From the NCBI GenBank assembly GCA_021781745.1, contig JAJXWH010000007.1:62001-126000 (forward strand): 64,000 bases of DNA. The letters run 5' to 3'. A program made the position numbers and the translations under genes. Below the pieces are notes generated by a model. That model saw only the letters and a program-made list of their open reading frames with translations. It did no database searches and was not told the origin of the DNA. Shown here one piece after another: positions 25,099 through 35,119 of the stretch (the stretch's first letter is position 1; the number at the start of each line of letters is the position of its first letter). The DNA comes from Bacillota bacterium. GTDB lineage: Bacteria > Bacillota > Clostridia > Clostridiales > Clostridiaceae.

Positions 25099-25333
25099 TA
25101 TTTATGGTACAACTAGCCGAAAGAAAGGGTATTCTATTGCTCGGTTGCTAGAGAATATAGCTATGGATTTCTAACAGCACAAGTTGTACCATTTCTGCAT
25201 GTTCCTGAGGCAAGCTCAGGACAAGCAAGAATGGTACAACTTATACTGAAGAAATACCTATAGCTATATTCTCAATGCAACACTGCGCAAAAGAATACCC
25301 TTTCTCTCTGGTTAGGTGATATCCATAAATATA
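25097..25333. repeat. 237-nt foldback element (family R1, full copy)
   Basis: The whole stretch is one imperfect palindrome. ATATTTATGG (25098-25107) pairs with CCATAAATAT (25323-25332). AGAAAGGGTATTCT pairs with AGAATACCCTTTCT, GAGAATATAGCTAT pairs with ATAGCTATATTCTC, and AAGTTGTACCATT pairs with AATGGTACAACTT. The tip has CCTGAGGC next to GCTCAGG. Its right half recurs at 42111-42200. No transposase is present, so it is MITE-like. It starts in the stop codon of the small HTH gene, so it could also end that transcript. Confidence 0.75.
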
Positions 25334-25524
25334 CTTTCTATATTATTTAGTATTCAAAATATATTTAATAAAACCTTAAGAAAAATATAAGCCTGATTGT
25401 TATATTTGCATTGTATAATTTAAGTGGAAAAGTAGTATTTTTTAGTGGTTTTAGGATAAGGCTGAAAAATAATTTACTTTAACACTTTTTTTGTTGATTA
25501 TTTGTAGTGAAGAGGAGTAATGAT

Positions 25525-26490
25525 ATGAATATGAGAAAGCGAAGAAGGAGCATTAGGAAAATCATCATTAGTGTGATGGTTTTAATCATTATTGGATGCG
25601 CTGGCATGGAAATTTATAAAATAGTCGATGATACAAAATATAAAAATATAAACCTTCAAGGATTAGATACAAAACTTTATATACAAGCAGCAGATAATGC
25701 AAGTATTGGAAAGCTTCAAGTAGATTGGCAGTACATGGCTGCTATTGATGGAGTTAGATATAAAAATGATTTTTCTAAGGCTAATAATAATAGTTTAAGT
25801 GAATTAGCCAACATGTTTTTAGAAAAAAATAGTACAAGCACTAAAGTTAGAGATAACGATTATAAGCTTGTAGATTTAGAAAGTGTAATGGATAAGTTGT
25901 CTTTTGATGAAAAGCAAAAAGAAAGAGTTCATAAATATTTAGATGATTTAAAGTACACAGGGGTTGAAAAAAATAATTTAAAAAATGAATCTAAACAGCA
26001 GTTTATTCAGCAATTATATCCTCAGGCTGTTGAAATATATAATAAGTATGGTGTTCTTCCTTCCATAACTATTTCCCAGGCAATACTAGAAAGTGGTTGG
26101 GGAAAATCAGACTTGAGCGTAAAAGCTAATAACTTATTTGGAATAAAGGCAGATTCAAGCTGGAGCGGCAAGAAAATTAAGCTGAGTACTTCAGAATATT
26201 ATAATAAAAAGATTCAAGATTATTTCCGAGTATATAGTAATAATGAAGAATCCATAAAAGATTATGGAGAGTTTCTTAAAAAAAATAAAAGGTATAAGCA
26301 AAATGGAGTTTTTCAAGCTACCCAATACATAGAGCAGGCAAAGGCTATTGAAAAGGCAGGCTATAGCACAGTTGAAAATGAAAAGGGAGAAGAAATTTAT
26401 TCAGAATTATTAATTAGCCTTATTCAAGAGCAAAATCTTCAGCTTCTAGATAATGAGTGTGAAATGAGTTATTTTAACCAAGGAAAATAA
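25525..26490 (+). CDS. Membrane-anchored glucosaminidase-domain cell-wall hydrolase
   Basis: 321 aa. A basic N-terminus (MRKRRRSIRK) and one membrane segment (about 14-33, IIISVMVLIIIGCAGMEIYK) form an anchor. The C-terminal half is a GH73/FlgJ-like glucosaminidase domain: QLYPQAVEIYNKYGVLPSIT, ISQAILESGWGKSDLS with the catalytic Glu, NNLFGIKADSSW and YGEFLKKNKRYK. It probably cuts glycan strands of peptidoglycan during growth or sporulation. ATG 25525 is preferred over GTG 25507 because GAGGAG is 7 nt away. It is placed within the cob cluster but is unlikely to be involved in B12 synthesis. Confidence 0.88.
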   Translation: MNMRKRRRSIRKIIISVMVLIIIGCAGMEIYKIVDDTKYKNINLQGLDTKLYIQAADNASIGKLQVDWQYMAAIDGVRYKNDFSKANNNSLSELANMFLEKNSTSTKVRDNDYKLVDLESVMDKLSFDEKQKERVHKYLDDLKYTGVEKNNLKNESKQQFIQQLYPQAVEIYNKYGVLPSITISQAILESGWGKSDLSVKANNLFGIKADSSWSGKKIKLSTSEYYNKKIQDYFRVYSNNEESIKDYGEFLKKNKRYKQNGVFQATQYIEQAKAIEKAGYSTVENEKGEEIYSELLISLIQEQNLQLLDNECEMSYFNQGK

Positions 26491-26572
26491 ATTTTATATA
26501 GTCATTTATTAAGGTTTTATGGTATATTTAACAAAAGAATATTAGAATAATAGACACATTGGGGGCAAAAAA

Positions 26573-27664
26573 ATGCATACTGATTTGGAAAAATTAAATG
26601 ATATTATTAGAGCAATAGAGGATGTTAATAAAGATATAATAGACCAAGCAGACAAAAGAATGACATCACTAGCAAAACCACTAAAAAGCTTAGGTAAATT
26701 AGAAGAAATATCAATAAAATTATCTGGAATTACAGGAAAGATAAAAAATAATATAGATAAAAGAATGATTATAATAATGTGTTCGGACAATGGAGTTGTG
26801 GAAGAAGGAGTTGCCTCAGCACCACAATCTGTAACTTTAGCTCAAACAATTAATTTTACAAAAGGATTAACTGGAGTAGCAGTACTTGCAAAAGCAAATA
26901 ATGCAGAGCTTATGGTTGTAGATGTAGGAATTAATTGTGATTTCAAGCATACAGAAGTAATTAATAAGAAAATAAGAAAATCCACTTACAATATAGCTAA
27001 GGGGCCTGCAATGAGTTATGATGAAGCTATAAGAGCTATTCTAATTGGAATTGAATGTGTTAAGAGGGCAAAAGACTCAGGTTACGAGATTCTCGGGGTT
27101 GGAGAAATGGGCATAGGAAATACCTCGACGAGCAGTGCAGTGCTATCAGCATTAACGGGTATAAAAGTTGAAGAGGTCGTTGGAAGAGGCGCAGGAATTA
27201 CAGATGAAGCTTTTGAAAAGAAGAAAAAAGTTATAAAACAAGCAATCCAAATTAATAATCCTGCTAAAAATTATCCTATAGAGGTGGTTTCAAAGGTGGG
27301 AGGCTTTGATATAGCAGCTATGGCAGGAGTCTTTTTAGGGGCAGCTTATTATAAAATCCCAGTTGTTATTGATGGATTTATATCAGCTGTTGCAGCTCTT
27401 ATAGCCTATAGATTGAATTCAAAAACCAGAGATTATATGTTTACCTCTCATGATTCAAAAGAAATAGGTTTTAAAGCAGCAATGAAGGAACTAAATTTGA
27501 GTCCAATATTAAACTTAGACATGGGACTTGGTGAAGGCAGCGGATGTCCACTTGCATTCTCAATAATAAGCTCGGCATGTGCAGTAATGAATAATATGGC
27601 AACTTTTGAAGAAGCTGAAATCAATGATAGTTATTTAGACGAGCTTAAAGGGTTAAATATATAA
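26573..27664 (+). CDS. cobT: Nicotinate-nucleotide-dimethylbenzimidazole phosphoribosyltransferase
   Basis: 363 aa, the standard CobT length. It contains LAKPLKSLGKLEEISIKLSG, CSDNGVVEEGVASAPQSVT (substrate base pocket), GEMGIGNTSTSSAV (phosphoribosyl site) and the C-terminal LNLDMGLGEGSGCPLAF with the catalytic Glu. It activates the lower-ligand base by transfer of phosphoribose from nicotinate mononucleotide. GGGGG precedes ATG 26573. No cobalamin riboswitch (B12 box) is present in the 82 bp upstream. Part of the late-pathway cluster. Confidence 0.93.
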   Translation: MHTDLEKLNDIIRAIEDVNKDIIDQADKRMTSLAKPLKSLGKLEEISIKLSGITGKIKNNIDKRMIIIMCSDNGVVEEGVASAPQSVTLAQTINFTKGLTGVAVLAKANNAELMVVDVGINCDFKHTEVINKKIRKSTYNIAKGPAMSYDEAIRAILIGIECVKRAKDSGYEILGVGEMGIGNTSTSSAVLSALTGIKVEEVVGRGAGITDEAFEKKKKVIKQAIQINNPAKNYPIEVVSKVGGFDIAAMAGVFLGAAYYKIPVVIDGFISAVAALIAYRLNSKTRDYMFTSHDSKEIGFKAAMKELNLSPILNLDMGLGEGSGCPLAFSIISSACAVMNNMATFEEAEINDSYLDELKGLNI

Positions 27665-27743
27665 TTATGGAGAAAATAAGTTAGTGCTTAAAATATATAA
27701 TTAATTATGTACCCAATAAGAGATTAAGAAAGGGTGACATTTT

Positions 27744-28274
27744 GTGGAGACAGGATTAATTCATATTTATTGTGGTGATGGTAAAGGAAAGACAACAGCG
27801 GCTATGGGACTTGGAATGAGAGCAGCAGGTCGAGATAAAAAAGTATTATTGACTCAATTTTTAAAAGATAATGATACAGGTGAGTTAATATCAATTGAAA
27901 AGCTTGGAGAAAATTTTACTGTATTTAAAGGAACACCAGTAAAAAAGTTCTTTAAATTTATGAATGAAGAAGAGCAAATTGCAACCAAGACTGAACATGA
28001 AAAAAGATTTAAGGAAGTGACTCAAAAAGCTAAAGATGAAAATTTTGATCTGCTTATTTTAGATGAAGCAATAGCTTCAACTAATTTAGATTTAATTTCT
28101 TTAGATGGAGTAATAGAATTTCTTGAAAATAAACCTAAGGGGTTAGAAGTTGTATTAACAGGTAGAAACCCAAATGAAAAATTAATTGAACTTGCAGATT
28201 ATGTATCTGAAATAAAAGCTGTAAAACATCCTTATGAAAAAGGGATAAGTTCAAGAATAGGTATTGAAAAATAA
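27744..28274 (+). CDS. cobO: Cob(I)yrinic acid a,c-diamide adenosyltransferase
   Basis: 176 aa. IYCGDGKGKTTAAMGLGMRA is the BtuR/CobO P-loop, with reversed nucleotide orientation typical of the family. LTQFLKDNDTGE, LLILDEAIASTNLDLISLD (Walker B-like) and VVLTGRNPNEKLIELADYVS follow. It attaches the 5'-deoxyadenosyl group to Co(I). The GTG start (27744) has AAAGGGTG about 10 nt upstream. Between cobT and cobU. Confidence 0.92.
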   Translation: METGLIHIYCGDGKGKTTAAMGLGMRAAGRDKKVLLTQFLKDNDTGELISIEKLGENFTVFKGTPVKKFFKFMNEEEQIATKTEHEKRFKEVTQKAKDENFDLLILDEAIASTNLDLISLDGVIEFLENKPKGLEVVLTGRNPNEKLIELADYVSEIKAVKHPYEKGISSRIGIEK

Positions 28275-28367
28275 GCGAATGACTAATATACAAAGTGAAA
28301 TATAGACTAAATATAATTCCATATTCACTCGAATATAAAGTACTTAAAATATTTTGGAGTAATAATT

Positions 28368-28904
28368 ATGAATTATTTAATAATAGGTGGATCTAAAAGC
28401 GGTAAATCAGAAATTGGAGAAAAAATAGCTTTATCTTTAAATAATGATAAGGTGATATATATTGCAACTATGAAGCCTTATGATAAAGAGGATGAAGAAA
28501 GAGTAAAAAAACACAAAGAAAATAGAAACGGCTTAAACTTTATAACAATAGAACAGCAAAGAAATTTGCCTCAAATAGTTGATTCCATAACCCCTAATGA
28601 TACAGTATTAATAGATAGCATAACCTCTCTTTTAACTAATGAAATGTTTATAGAGAATACCATAACTAAAAATCCATCAGTTGATATTTTAAGTGGATTA
28701 AAAAAAATAATGAATAGAGCAAAAAATACTCTAATTGTTAGTGATTACATCTTTAATGACTCAATAGTATATGATGAAGTTACTGAGAATTTTAAAAAAG
28801 AGTTAGCTTGCATAAATATAGAATTAGGAAAGCTTTGTGAGAATGTTATAGAATGCAGCTTTGGAAATGTGAAATACCTAAAGTGTAAGGAGAAATTTAA
28901 ATAA
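28368..28904 (+). CDS. cobU: Adenosylcobinamide kinase / guanylyltransferase
   Basis: 178 aa. The start [20 protein letters not shown] contains the P-loop. [20 protein letters not shown] is a conserved CobU segment with the catalytic His, and [16 protein letters not shown] contains the Walker B Asp. It phosphorylates and guanylylates adenosylcobinamide. Its TAA overlaps the ATG of cobS by one base, so translation is coupled. A second, degenerate CobU-like protein is encoded at 29679. Confidence 0.92.
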   Translation: MNYLIIGGSKSGKSEIGEKIALSLNNDKVIYIATMKPYDKEDEERVKKHKENRNGLNFITIEQQRNLPQIVDSITPNDTVLIDSITSLLTNEMFIENTITKNPSVDILSGLKKIMNRAKNTLIVSDYIFNDSIVYDEVTENFKKELACINIELGKLCENVIECSFGNVKYLKCKEKFK

Positions 28905-29662
28905 TGAGGAAGCTTTATAAAGGATTTATTATGGCATTAAGTATGTTTACTATACTTCCAACACCATATGTTGAATGGGATGATGATGGTGTAAAAAACA
29001 TGATGAAATTTTACCCTGTAATTGGAATAATAGTTGGAGGTATTTGGGGGATTGTATATTATTTATTGAACCTCATAAATATCTCGATTATTTTAAAAAG
29101 TATAGTTATTATGCTTGTGCCATTTGTTGTAACAGGTATGTTACATTTAGATGGTTTTATGGATGTTTGTGATGCAATTCTTTCAAGAAGAGATAGGGAA
29201 GAAAAACTTAGAATATTAAAGGATTCAAGAACAGGGGCATTTGCAGTAATATCTTTATTAATGCTATTTTTTTTGCAATTTGGAGGAATATATTCCATTG
29301 TTGAAAAAGGAATTAAGTTTTATTTATTAATATTGATTCCAATAGTTAGCAGAAGTGTTGTAGCGTACTTTTTGCTGAGTAGAACTACTATAAAAGAAAG
29401 TACTCTTGGAGCTTATTTTAAAAAAGGAACTAATACCATAGACCTAATTATTATGGGTATTTCCTTAATAATAATTCTTGTAATATCATTTATTATTATT
29501 AAGGTATATGGAGTGATACTAATTGGATTAATAATCCTAGGAATAACCTGGGCAGTAGAAAAGTGTAAAAGAGAATTTGGAGGAATATCAGGAGACGTGG
29601 CGGGATTCGCTTTAGTCATAGGAGAAGTAATAGGAATATTATCTTTAGGAATAATGTCATAA
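28904..29662 (+). CDS. cobS: Adenosylcobinamide-GDP ribazoletransferase (cobalamin synthase)
   Basis: 252 aa, an integral membrane protein with about six helices. [20 protein letters not shown] is the signature Mg-binding loop with conserved Asp residues, followed by [20 protein letters not shown]. It also has [13 protein letters not shown] and, near the end, [19 protein letters not shown]. It joins adenosylcobinamide-GDP to alpha-ribazole (phosphate). Coupled to cobU upstream. A GTG-start gene follows 16 bp later. Confidence 0.92.
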   Translation: MRKLYKGFIMALSMFTILPTPYVEWDDDGVKNMMKFYPVIGIIVGGIWGIVYYLLNLINISIILKSIVIMLVPFVVTGMLHLDGFMDVCDAILSRRDREEKLRILKDSRTGAFAVISLLMLFFLQFGGIYSIVEKGIKFYLLILIPIVSRSVVAYFLLSRTTIKESTLGAYFKKGTNTIDLIIMGISLIIILVISFIIIKVYGVILIGLIILGITWAVEKCKREFGGISGDVAGFALVIGEVIGILSLGIMS

Positions 29663-29678
29663 TTTGAGGTGGTACATA

Positions 29679-30065
29679 GTGAAGTTGATTTTTGGTGGAG
29701 CATATAATGGGAAATTAAAATTTGTAAAGGAGAATTTTAACGTTAATGATGATGAAATTTTTTTCTGTAAAGATCAAAATTTAAACCTGAATAAAAAAGT
29801 TATATGTGGCCTTCATATTTTTATTAGAGCATGTGTTTTAAATGATATTAATTCTTTAGAATTTTTAGAACGCAATATTAATTTATTAAAGGATAAAATA
29901 ATTATTTGCGATGAAATAAATTCGGGAATTGTGCCTATGGAAAAAATAAATAGAGCCTGGAGAGAGGAAACAGGGCGTGCTTTACAATTTTTATCAGGTA
30001 GTTCCTCAAATGTATATAGGATTTTCTTTGGAATAGAAGAAAAATTAAAGAAGAAAGTTTTTTAG
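29679..30065 (+). CDS. Divergent CobU-like P-loop protein
   Basis: 128 aa. Start GTG 29679 has GAGGTGG about 7 nt upstream. KLIFGGAYNGKLKFVKENF is a P-loop-like start with K instead of S/T after GK. The end (CDEINSGIVPMEKINRAWRE, then TGRALQFLSGSSSNVYRIFF) matches the last third of CobU. The middle is shorter than in CobU, and the catalytic-His region is missing. It is probably a non-kinase paralogue or a guanylyltransferase-only relative. Tight linkage to cobS suggests a role in the same pathway, for example nucleotide loop assembly, but this is inference. Confidence 0.7.
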   Translation: MKLIFGGAYNGKLKFVKENFNVNDDEIFFCKDQNLNLNKKVICGLHIFIRACVLNDINSLEFLERNINLLKDKIIICDEINSGIVPMEKINRAWREETGRALQFLSGSSSNVYRIFFGIEEKLKKKVF

Positions 30066-30108
30066 AAAGGTGGCAAGCTGGTCAAAATTTTTGAACTAAG
30101 CATATTTG

Positions 30109-30729
30109 ATGAGAGAAATTAAATTGTTTTTAATTAGACATGGAAAAACTTATTGCAATGAAAAGCAATTATATTGTGGAAAAAGTGATGTTGATTTAAG
30201 TGAAAATGGGATTTGTGAATTAGGAAAACTACTAAAAAGAAGTAAATTCCAAAAATGTGATTATTATTTTACAAGTGGAGCAAAACGAGCTAATAAAACA
30301 TTAGAAATCCTTTGTCCAAATGCTAAATATGATATCCTTGAAAAGTTTTTTGAATATAATTTTGGTGAATTTGAGTTAAAAGGTTATGAAGAATTAAAGT
30401 TTTTAAAGGAATATACAAATTGGATAGATGATAAAGAAGGAAATATAAAATGTCCAATGGGTGAAAGTAGAATTGAATTTAGAAATAGAATAAGAGATAC
30501 CTTTATAGAATTAATAAGATACTTAGTTAAAGAAGATATAAAATCAGCTTTTGGAGTTATTCATGGTGGAAGTATAGGAATCATATTAGAAATGTTGTAT
30601 GATGATAGTAAGAAATTTTATGAATGGCAGCCTAAAAATGGAGAAGGATATGAATTAATTATACGTGTAGATGAAAAAAATGAATTTGTAATAGATGAAG
30701 TAAATAGGCAGGGAGGCTTACATGATTGA
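30109..30729 (+). CDS. cobC: Alpha-ribazole phosphatase-like histidine phosphatase
   Basis: 206 aa from ATG 30109, with TTG 30106 possible; no clear Shine-Dalgarno. KLFLIRHGKTYCNEKQLYCG has the RHG phospho-His motif. DVDLSENGICELGKLL, the EYNFGEFELKGYEEL acid region and AFGVIHGGSIGIIL with the second His complete the phosphoglycerate-mutase-like fold. In this position it should remove the 5'-phosphate of alpha-ribazole phosphate or adenosylcobalamin phosphate. It overlaps cbiB by 8 bp, which indicates cotranslation. Confidence 0.85.
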   Translation: MREIKLFLIRHGKTYCNEKQLYCGKSDVDLSENGICELGKLLKRSKFQKCDYYFTSGAKRANKTLEILCPNAKYDILEKFFEYNFGEFELKGYEELKFLKEYTNWIDDKEGNIKCPMGESRIEFRNRIRDTFIELIRYLVKEDIKSAFGVIHGGSIGIILEMLYDDSKKFYEWQPKNGEGYELIIRVDEKNEFVIDEVNRQGGLHD

Positions 30730-31669
30730 ATTATTAATAGGTTTTCTTTTAGATTTAATAATTGGTGATCCCAATAATCCAGTTCATCCAGTTAGGGGAA
30801 TTGGGTATCTTGCTAAAAGATTAGAAATAATTTTTAGGAAGATATTTAAAAAATATTTGAAATTTGCTGGTCTTATAACTTGGATTTGTACAATTGCTAT
30901 AACATTTATGATTACTTTTGAAATTGTAAGTATAGCTAAAAGAACTAATATTTATCTTGGATTTATTATAGAGGGAATACTAATTTATTTTTGCCTAGCA
31001 AGCAAGGGGTTAGTAGTTGAAGGGCATAAGGTAATTAAATTTTTAATAAGAGATGATATAGATGGTGCACGGCATCAATTATCGTTTATTGTAGGGAGAG
31101 ATACAGCTAGTTTAAGTAAAGAAGGTATAATTAAAGCAGTTGTTGAGACTATAGCTGAAAATATGTCAGACGGAATTATAGCACCTTTATTTTATGCGGC
31201 GATTTTAGGAGCACCATTGGCTTTTACATACAAGGCAGTAAATACTTTGGATTCAATGTTTGGTTATAAGAATGATAAATATATGGAGTTTGGATTTTTT
31301 TCGGCTAAATTAGACGATATTTTTAACTATATCCCAGCTAGGATAACAGGTATATTAATAATAATATCAGCTAAAATGTTAGGTTATGATTATAGAAACA
31401 GTCTTAAAATATATAAAAGAGATAGATATAATCATTCAAGTCCAAATAGTGCGCATCCAGAGGCGGCAATAGCTGGAGCTTTAGGTGTTCAGCTTGGAGG
31501 GGCCAATTATTATTTTGGGAAATTGGTAGAAAAGCCTACAATAGGAGATAAACTTAAAGAGATAAAAATAAACGATGTCAATAGAACTGCCAAGGTACTC
31601 TATTTATCATCTTTTATAGGTTTTATAATAGCTATACTTTTTAAAGCATTAGTAAGAGTATTACTTTAA
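30722..31669 (+). CDS. cbiB: Adenosylcobinamide-phosphate synthase
   Basis: 315 aa membrane protein, usual length. It has GFLLDLIIGDPNNPVHPVRG at the N-terminus, then IVGRDTASLSKEGIIKAVVE, ETIAENMSDGIIAPLFYA, KAVNTLDSMFGYKN and SAHPEAAIAGALGVQLGGAN. These are all CbiB/CobD family motifs, with four to five hydrophobic segments. It attaches (R)-1-aminopropan-2-ol phosphate to adenosylcobyric acid. Start ATG 30722 lies within the end of cobC. Confidence 0.93.
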   Translation: MIELLIGFLLDLIIGDPNNPVHPVRGIGYLAKRLEIIFRKIFKKYLKFAGLITWICTIAITFMITFEIVSIAKRTNIYLGFIIEGILIYFCLASKGLVVEGHKVIKFLIRDDIDGARHQLSFIVGRDTASLSKEGIIKAVVETIAENMSDGIIAPLFYAAILGAPLAFTYKAVNTLDSMFGYKNDKYMEFGFFSAKLDDIFNYIPARITGILIIISAKMLGYDYRNSLKIYKRDRYNHSSPNSAHPEAAIAGALGVQLGGANYYFGKLVEKPTIGDKLKEIKINDVNRTAKVLYLSSFIGFIIAILFKALVRVLL

Positions 31670-31707
31670 ATGTAAAATAATTGTATAATAATCAATGGAG
31701 GAAGTTT

Positions 31708-32805
31708 ATGGCAAGTTCTGGTCATGGCGGAAATGCAAAAGAAATATGTAGAGAAAATAAGTTGGAATATGATAAAATCTTGGATTTCTCAGCAAACATT
31801 AATCCATTAGGCATGCCTATCAGTGTGAGAAATGCTATTATTAACGGTTTGAGTGAAGTTGAGAAATATCCTGATATATCATATTTTGAACTTAAGTCTG
31901 GAATAAGTGAATTTGAAAATATAAATAGCAAAGATATAATTTTAGGAAATGGAGCTGCTGAAGTCTTATTTAATGTAGTAAAAGGTATAAATCCAAAAAA
32001 TACATTAATTCTGGCACCTACATTTTCCGAATATGAAGAAGCTACAAGAGCGATAGATGGTAATATAAAATACTACAAATTAATTGAAGAAAATAATTTT
32101 TATATACAAGAAGATTTTTTAGAATACATAAGCAGTGATTTGGACTTAATATTTATATGCAATCCTAATAATCCAACAGGAGTTGTGACTCAGAAGGATC
32201 TATTGAGGAAGATTGTACTAAAGGCTAAGGAAAATAATGTTATGGTATTAATTGATGAATCTTTTTTAGATTTTATAGAAGAAGATATTTCAATGATTCC
32301 ATATGTAAATGAGTATGAAAATTTAATTGTTATAAAATCATTGACTAAATTTTTTGCACTTCCAGGTTTGAGAATTGGATATGGAATTTCAAGCAATGAA
32401 TCCTTGAAGGGAAAGATAAAAAAGCTTTCTCCCGCATGGAATATAAATATTTTGGCTGAAATAGCTACAAAAGTTGGAATTAAAGACGAAAATTATATAA
32501 GGGAATCTTTAAAATTTATTAAAGATGAAAAAGAATATTTATTTAATGAGTTAAGACAAATAAAAGAAATAAAAGTATTTGAGCCAAGCGTTAACTTTAT
32601 TTTATTAAAAACCCTTATTAATATAGATTTGAAAAATGAGCTGTTAAAGGATAATATATTAATTAGAAGCTGTAGTAATTATGAAGGGTTAAATAATAAT
32701 TATTACAGAATTGCAGTGAGAACTCATAAGGAAAATTGTATAATAATTAAGAATATAAGGAATATATTTGAACAATATAAAAATGAAGGATTTGAACTTA
32801 AATAA
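31708..32805 (+). CDS. cobD: Threonine-phosphate decarboxylase (PLP enzyme)
   Basis: 365 aa. Fold type I PLP enzyme. It begins ASSGHGGNAKEICRENKLEY, an early Gly-rich segment typical of CobD. It has DFSANINPLGMP, FICNPNNPTGVV, VLIDESFLDF and SLTKFFALPGLRIGYGIS with the Schiff-base Lys. It makes aminopropanol phosphate for CbiB. Start ATG 31708 follows TGGAGGAAG. The upstream TTG (31681) has no site. Its substrate, threonine phosphate, needs a kinase (PduX type) that is not in the window. Confidence 0.9.
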   Translation: MASSGHGGNAKEICRENKLEYDKILDFSANINPLGMPISVRNAIINGLSEVEKYPDISYFELKSGISEFENINSKDIILGNGAAEVLFNVVKGINPKNTLILAPTFSEYEEATRAIDGNIKYYKLIEENNFYIQEDFLEYISSDLDLIFICNPNNPTGVVTQKDLLRKIVLKAKENNVMVLIDESFLDFIEEDISMIPYVNEYENLIVIKSLTKFFALPGLRIGYGISSNESLKGKIKKLSPAWNINILAEIATKVGIKDENYIRESLKFIKDEKEYLFNELRQIKEIKVFEPSVNFILLKTLINIDLKNELLKDNILIRSCSNYEGLNNNYYRIAVRTHKENCIIIKNIRNIFEQYKNEGFELK

Positions 32806-32829
32806 TATTAATAAATGAGGTAGATAAAG

Positions 32830-33483
32830 ATGAGCAAAGAAAAAGTTGTAGTATCATTTAGTGGCGGTAAAGATAGTACCTTATCTTTATACAGAATGAT
32901 TAAAGATGGCTATAAAGTTATTGAATTATTAGTTACTTTTGATAATCAAAATGACTCTTGCTTTCATAAAATACCGAGGGATATTTTAGAGAAAGTCTCC
33001 AATGAATTACAAATTACCCTAACGGTGATAGACTGTAGTGATAATAAAAGCTATGAGGAGGAATTTGAAAAAGCACTAAAAAAATCAAAAGAAAAAGGAG
33101 CTGAAATTTGTGTATTTGGAGACATAGATATAGAAGCTCATAAGAAATGGTGCTTAGACAGATGTAACTCAGCAGAAATTAAAGGTTTTTTCCCTTTATG
33201 GCAGGAAGATAGAGAAAAACTAACCAATGAATTTATTGATTACGGTTTTAAAGCAATAATTAAAAAGGTGAATTTAAATGCATTAGGAGAAGAATTCCTT
33301 GGCAGAGAATTAACCAAAGAAGTAGTTGATGAAATTAAAGTTTTAGGTTGTGATCCAAGTGGAGAAAATGGAGAATATCATACATTAGTATTTGATGGTC
33401 CTATATTTAGAAAAGGAGTTAACTTTAATAAAGTTAATAAAGAAATAGTTGAAGAATTTGGATATTTAGTAATAAACAGCTAG
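32830..33483 (+). CDS. Dph6-like ATP pyrophosphatase (PP-loop)
   Basis: 217 aa. VVVSFSGGKDSTLSLYRMIK is a PP-loop SGGKDS motif that adenylates a carboxylate or carbonyl. CVFGDIDIEAHKKWCLDRC, FPLWQEDREKLTNEFIDYGF and GENGEYHTLVFDGPIF are diagnostic of the diphthine-ammonia ligase/COG2102 family. Bacteria lack diphthamide, so the real substrate must differ. It lies inside the cob operon between cobD and cobQ (24 bp after cobD), so an amidation or ligation step in cobalamin synthesis or salvage is a reasonable guess, but nothing in the sequence proves it. Confidence 0.85.
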   Translation: MSKEKVVVSFSGGKDSTLSLYRMIKDGYKVIELLVTFDNQNDSCFHKIPRDILEKVSNELQITLTVIDCSDNKSYEEEFEKALKKSKEKGAEICVFGDIDIEAHKKWCLDRCNSAEIKGFFPLWQEDREKLTNEFIDYGFKAIIKKVNLNALGEEFLGRELTKEVVDEIKVLGCDPSGENGEYHTLVFDGPIFRKGVNFNKVNKEIVEEFGYLVINS

Positions 33484-33601
33484 TGGTAGAAAACTATCAG
33501 CCTCGATAATTTAGAATTTGATTTAGTAAAATCAACATTAAAAATCAAAATTTAAACATTCATAATCAAGTTTTAGAACTTGTTTTGAGAGGAGTAAATA
33601 A

Positions 33602-35101
33602 ATGGATAAAAAAAGTATAATGTTTTTAGGTACAGCGTCTTCTGTCGGGAAAAGTACTTTAGCGACGGCTCTATGTAGGTACTTAAAGAATCAGGGTTTA
33701 AACGTGGCTCCTTTTAAGGCTTTAAATATCTCATTAAATTCTTATGTTACTAATGATGGATTAGAGATGGGAAGAGCGCAAGTAGTACAAGCTGAGGCTT
33801 GTAAGATAGAACCAAATGCTATAATGAATCCAATCTTGTTAAAACCTAGCGGCGATTATACACAAGTAATAGTAGATGGCAAGGTATATTGTAAAATTGA
33901 GCCTTATAAATATAAAGAACTTAACGAAAATTTGAAAACCCAAGCAAAGAAGGCATATGATAAATTAAGAAAAGATCATGATATAATTGTCCTAGAGGGA
34001 TCTGGAAGCTGTGCAGAGATAAATTTAAAAGACAGCGACATATCTAATATGTCAATGGCAGAACTTGCAGATGCTCCAGTAATTTTAGTTTCTGATATAG
34101 ATAGAGGCGGAGTTTTTGCGTCAATTGTTGGAACTATTCAATTATTATCCGAGGCAGAAAGAAATAGAATTAAAGGGGTAATAATTAATAAATTTCGAGG
34201 AAATAAAGAGTTGTTTAAACCTGCTATAAAGCAGTTAGAAGATATAATAAATATTCCTGTTCTTGGAGTAATGCCTTATGAAAAGTTTGATATTGAAGAT
34301 GAGGATAGTGTTACTGAGAGAATTAAAAATGAAGAAGTAGAAGGAAATTTAGATATTGCTATAATTAGGCTGTTACATATGTCAAACTTTACGGATTTTA
34401 ATATCTTAGAAAGAATTCCTGGAGTAACAGTTAGATATGTTACAAAGCCAAATGAATTAAAAAATCCAAATCTGTTAATAATTCCTGGAACAAAAAATAC
34501 AATTGAGGATTTAAGAGAAATTAAAGAAAATAAACTGTTTGATAAGATAAAAGAATTAAAAGAAAAAGAAGTGCCGATATTTGGAATATGCGGTGGATAT
34601 CAAATGCTTGGAACTTTAATTCTAGATAAGCTTGGCGTGGAAGGAAGCATTTCTCAAGAAGATGGTTTTGGATTTTTAGATATGAAAACAAGGTTTAATG
34701 AATTAAAGGTTACAAAGCAAACCAAAGGAAACATACTGTGTGACTTAAAATTAATAAAATCCATAGAAGGAAGGGTTATAAGTGGTTATGAGATTCATAA
34801 TGGAATAAGTAAAATAGGGAAAAAAGCACTGCCATTTATGACAGATTCGGATGGTAATGTTTTAGGGGTATGTGATAAAGATAAAATGGTGGCAGGGACA
34901 TATCTACATGGAATATTTGATTCAGAAGATTTTATTAGTGTGTTTATAAAATCACTTAAAGAAAATTGCAATATAGAATTATCTGAAGAAATAATTGTAG
35001 AAAAGGTAAATGAGTACAAAGATAATGAATACGATAAGTTATCCAAGCTATTTGAAGATAATATAGATATTGACAAGTTGAAGGAAATAATAAAAATTTA
35101 G
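33602..35101 (+). CDS. cobQ: Cobyric acid synthase
   Basis: 499 aa. An N-terminal dethiobiotin-synthetase-like ATPase domain has [57 protein letters not shown] and [15 protein letters not shown]-terminal class I glutamine amidotransferase-like domain has [12 protein letters not shown] (nucleophile Cys), SGYEIHNG and [11 protein letters not shown] (His). It amidates four side chains of adenosylcobyrinic acid a,c-diamide. GAGAGGAG precedes ATG 33602. A 119-bp gap separates it from the Dph6-like gene, with no terminator. Confidence 0.95.
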   Translation: MDKKSIMFLGTASSVGKSTLATALCRYLKNQGLNVAPFKALNISLNSYVTNDGLEMGRAQVVQAEACKIEPNAIMNPILLKPSGDYTQVIVDGKVYCKIEPYKYKELNENLKTQAKKAYDKLRKDHDIIVLEGSGSCAEINLKDSDISNMSMAELADAPVILVSDIDRGGVFASIVGTIQLLSEAERNRIKGVIINKFRGNKELFKPAIKQLEDIINIPVLGVMPYEKFDIEDEDSVTERIKNEEVEGNLDIAIIRLLHMSNFTDFNILERIPGVTVRYVTKPNELKNPNLLIIPGTKNTIEDLREIKENKLFDKIKELKEKEVPIFGICGGYQMLGTLILDKLGVEGSISQEDGFGFLDMKTRFNELKVTKQTKGNILCDLKLIKSIEGRVISGYEIHNGISKIGKKALPFMTDSDGNVLGVCDKDKMVAGTYLHGIFDSEDFISVFIKSLKENCNIELSEEIIVEKVNEYKDNEYDKLSKLFEDNIDIDKLKEIIKI

Positions 35102-35119
35102 GTTTAGAGGTGGATAAAG

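Noticed and set aside
26491..26572. Cobalamin riboswitch before cobT
   Set aside because: No B12 box (GCCACTG) or typical leader was seen here, nor before cobJ or hemA. A covariance-model scan would be decisive.
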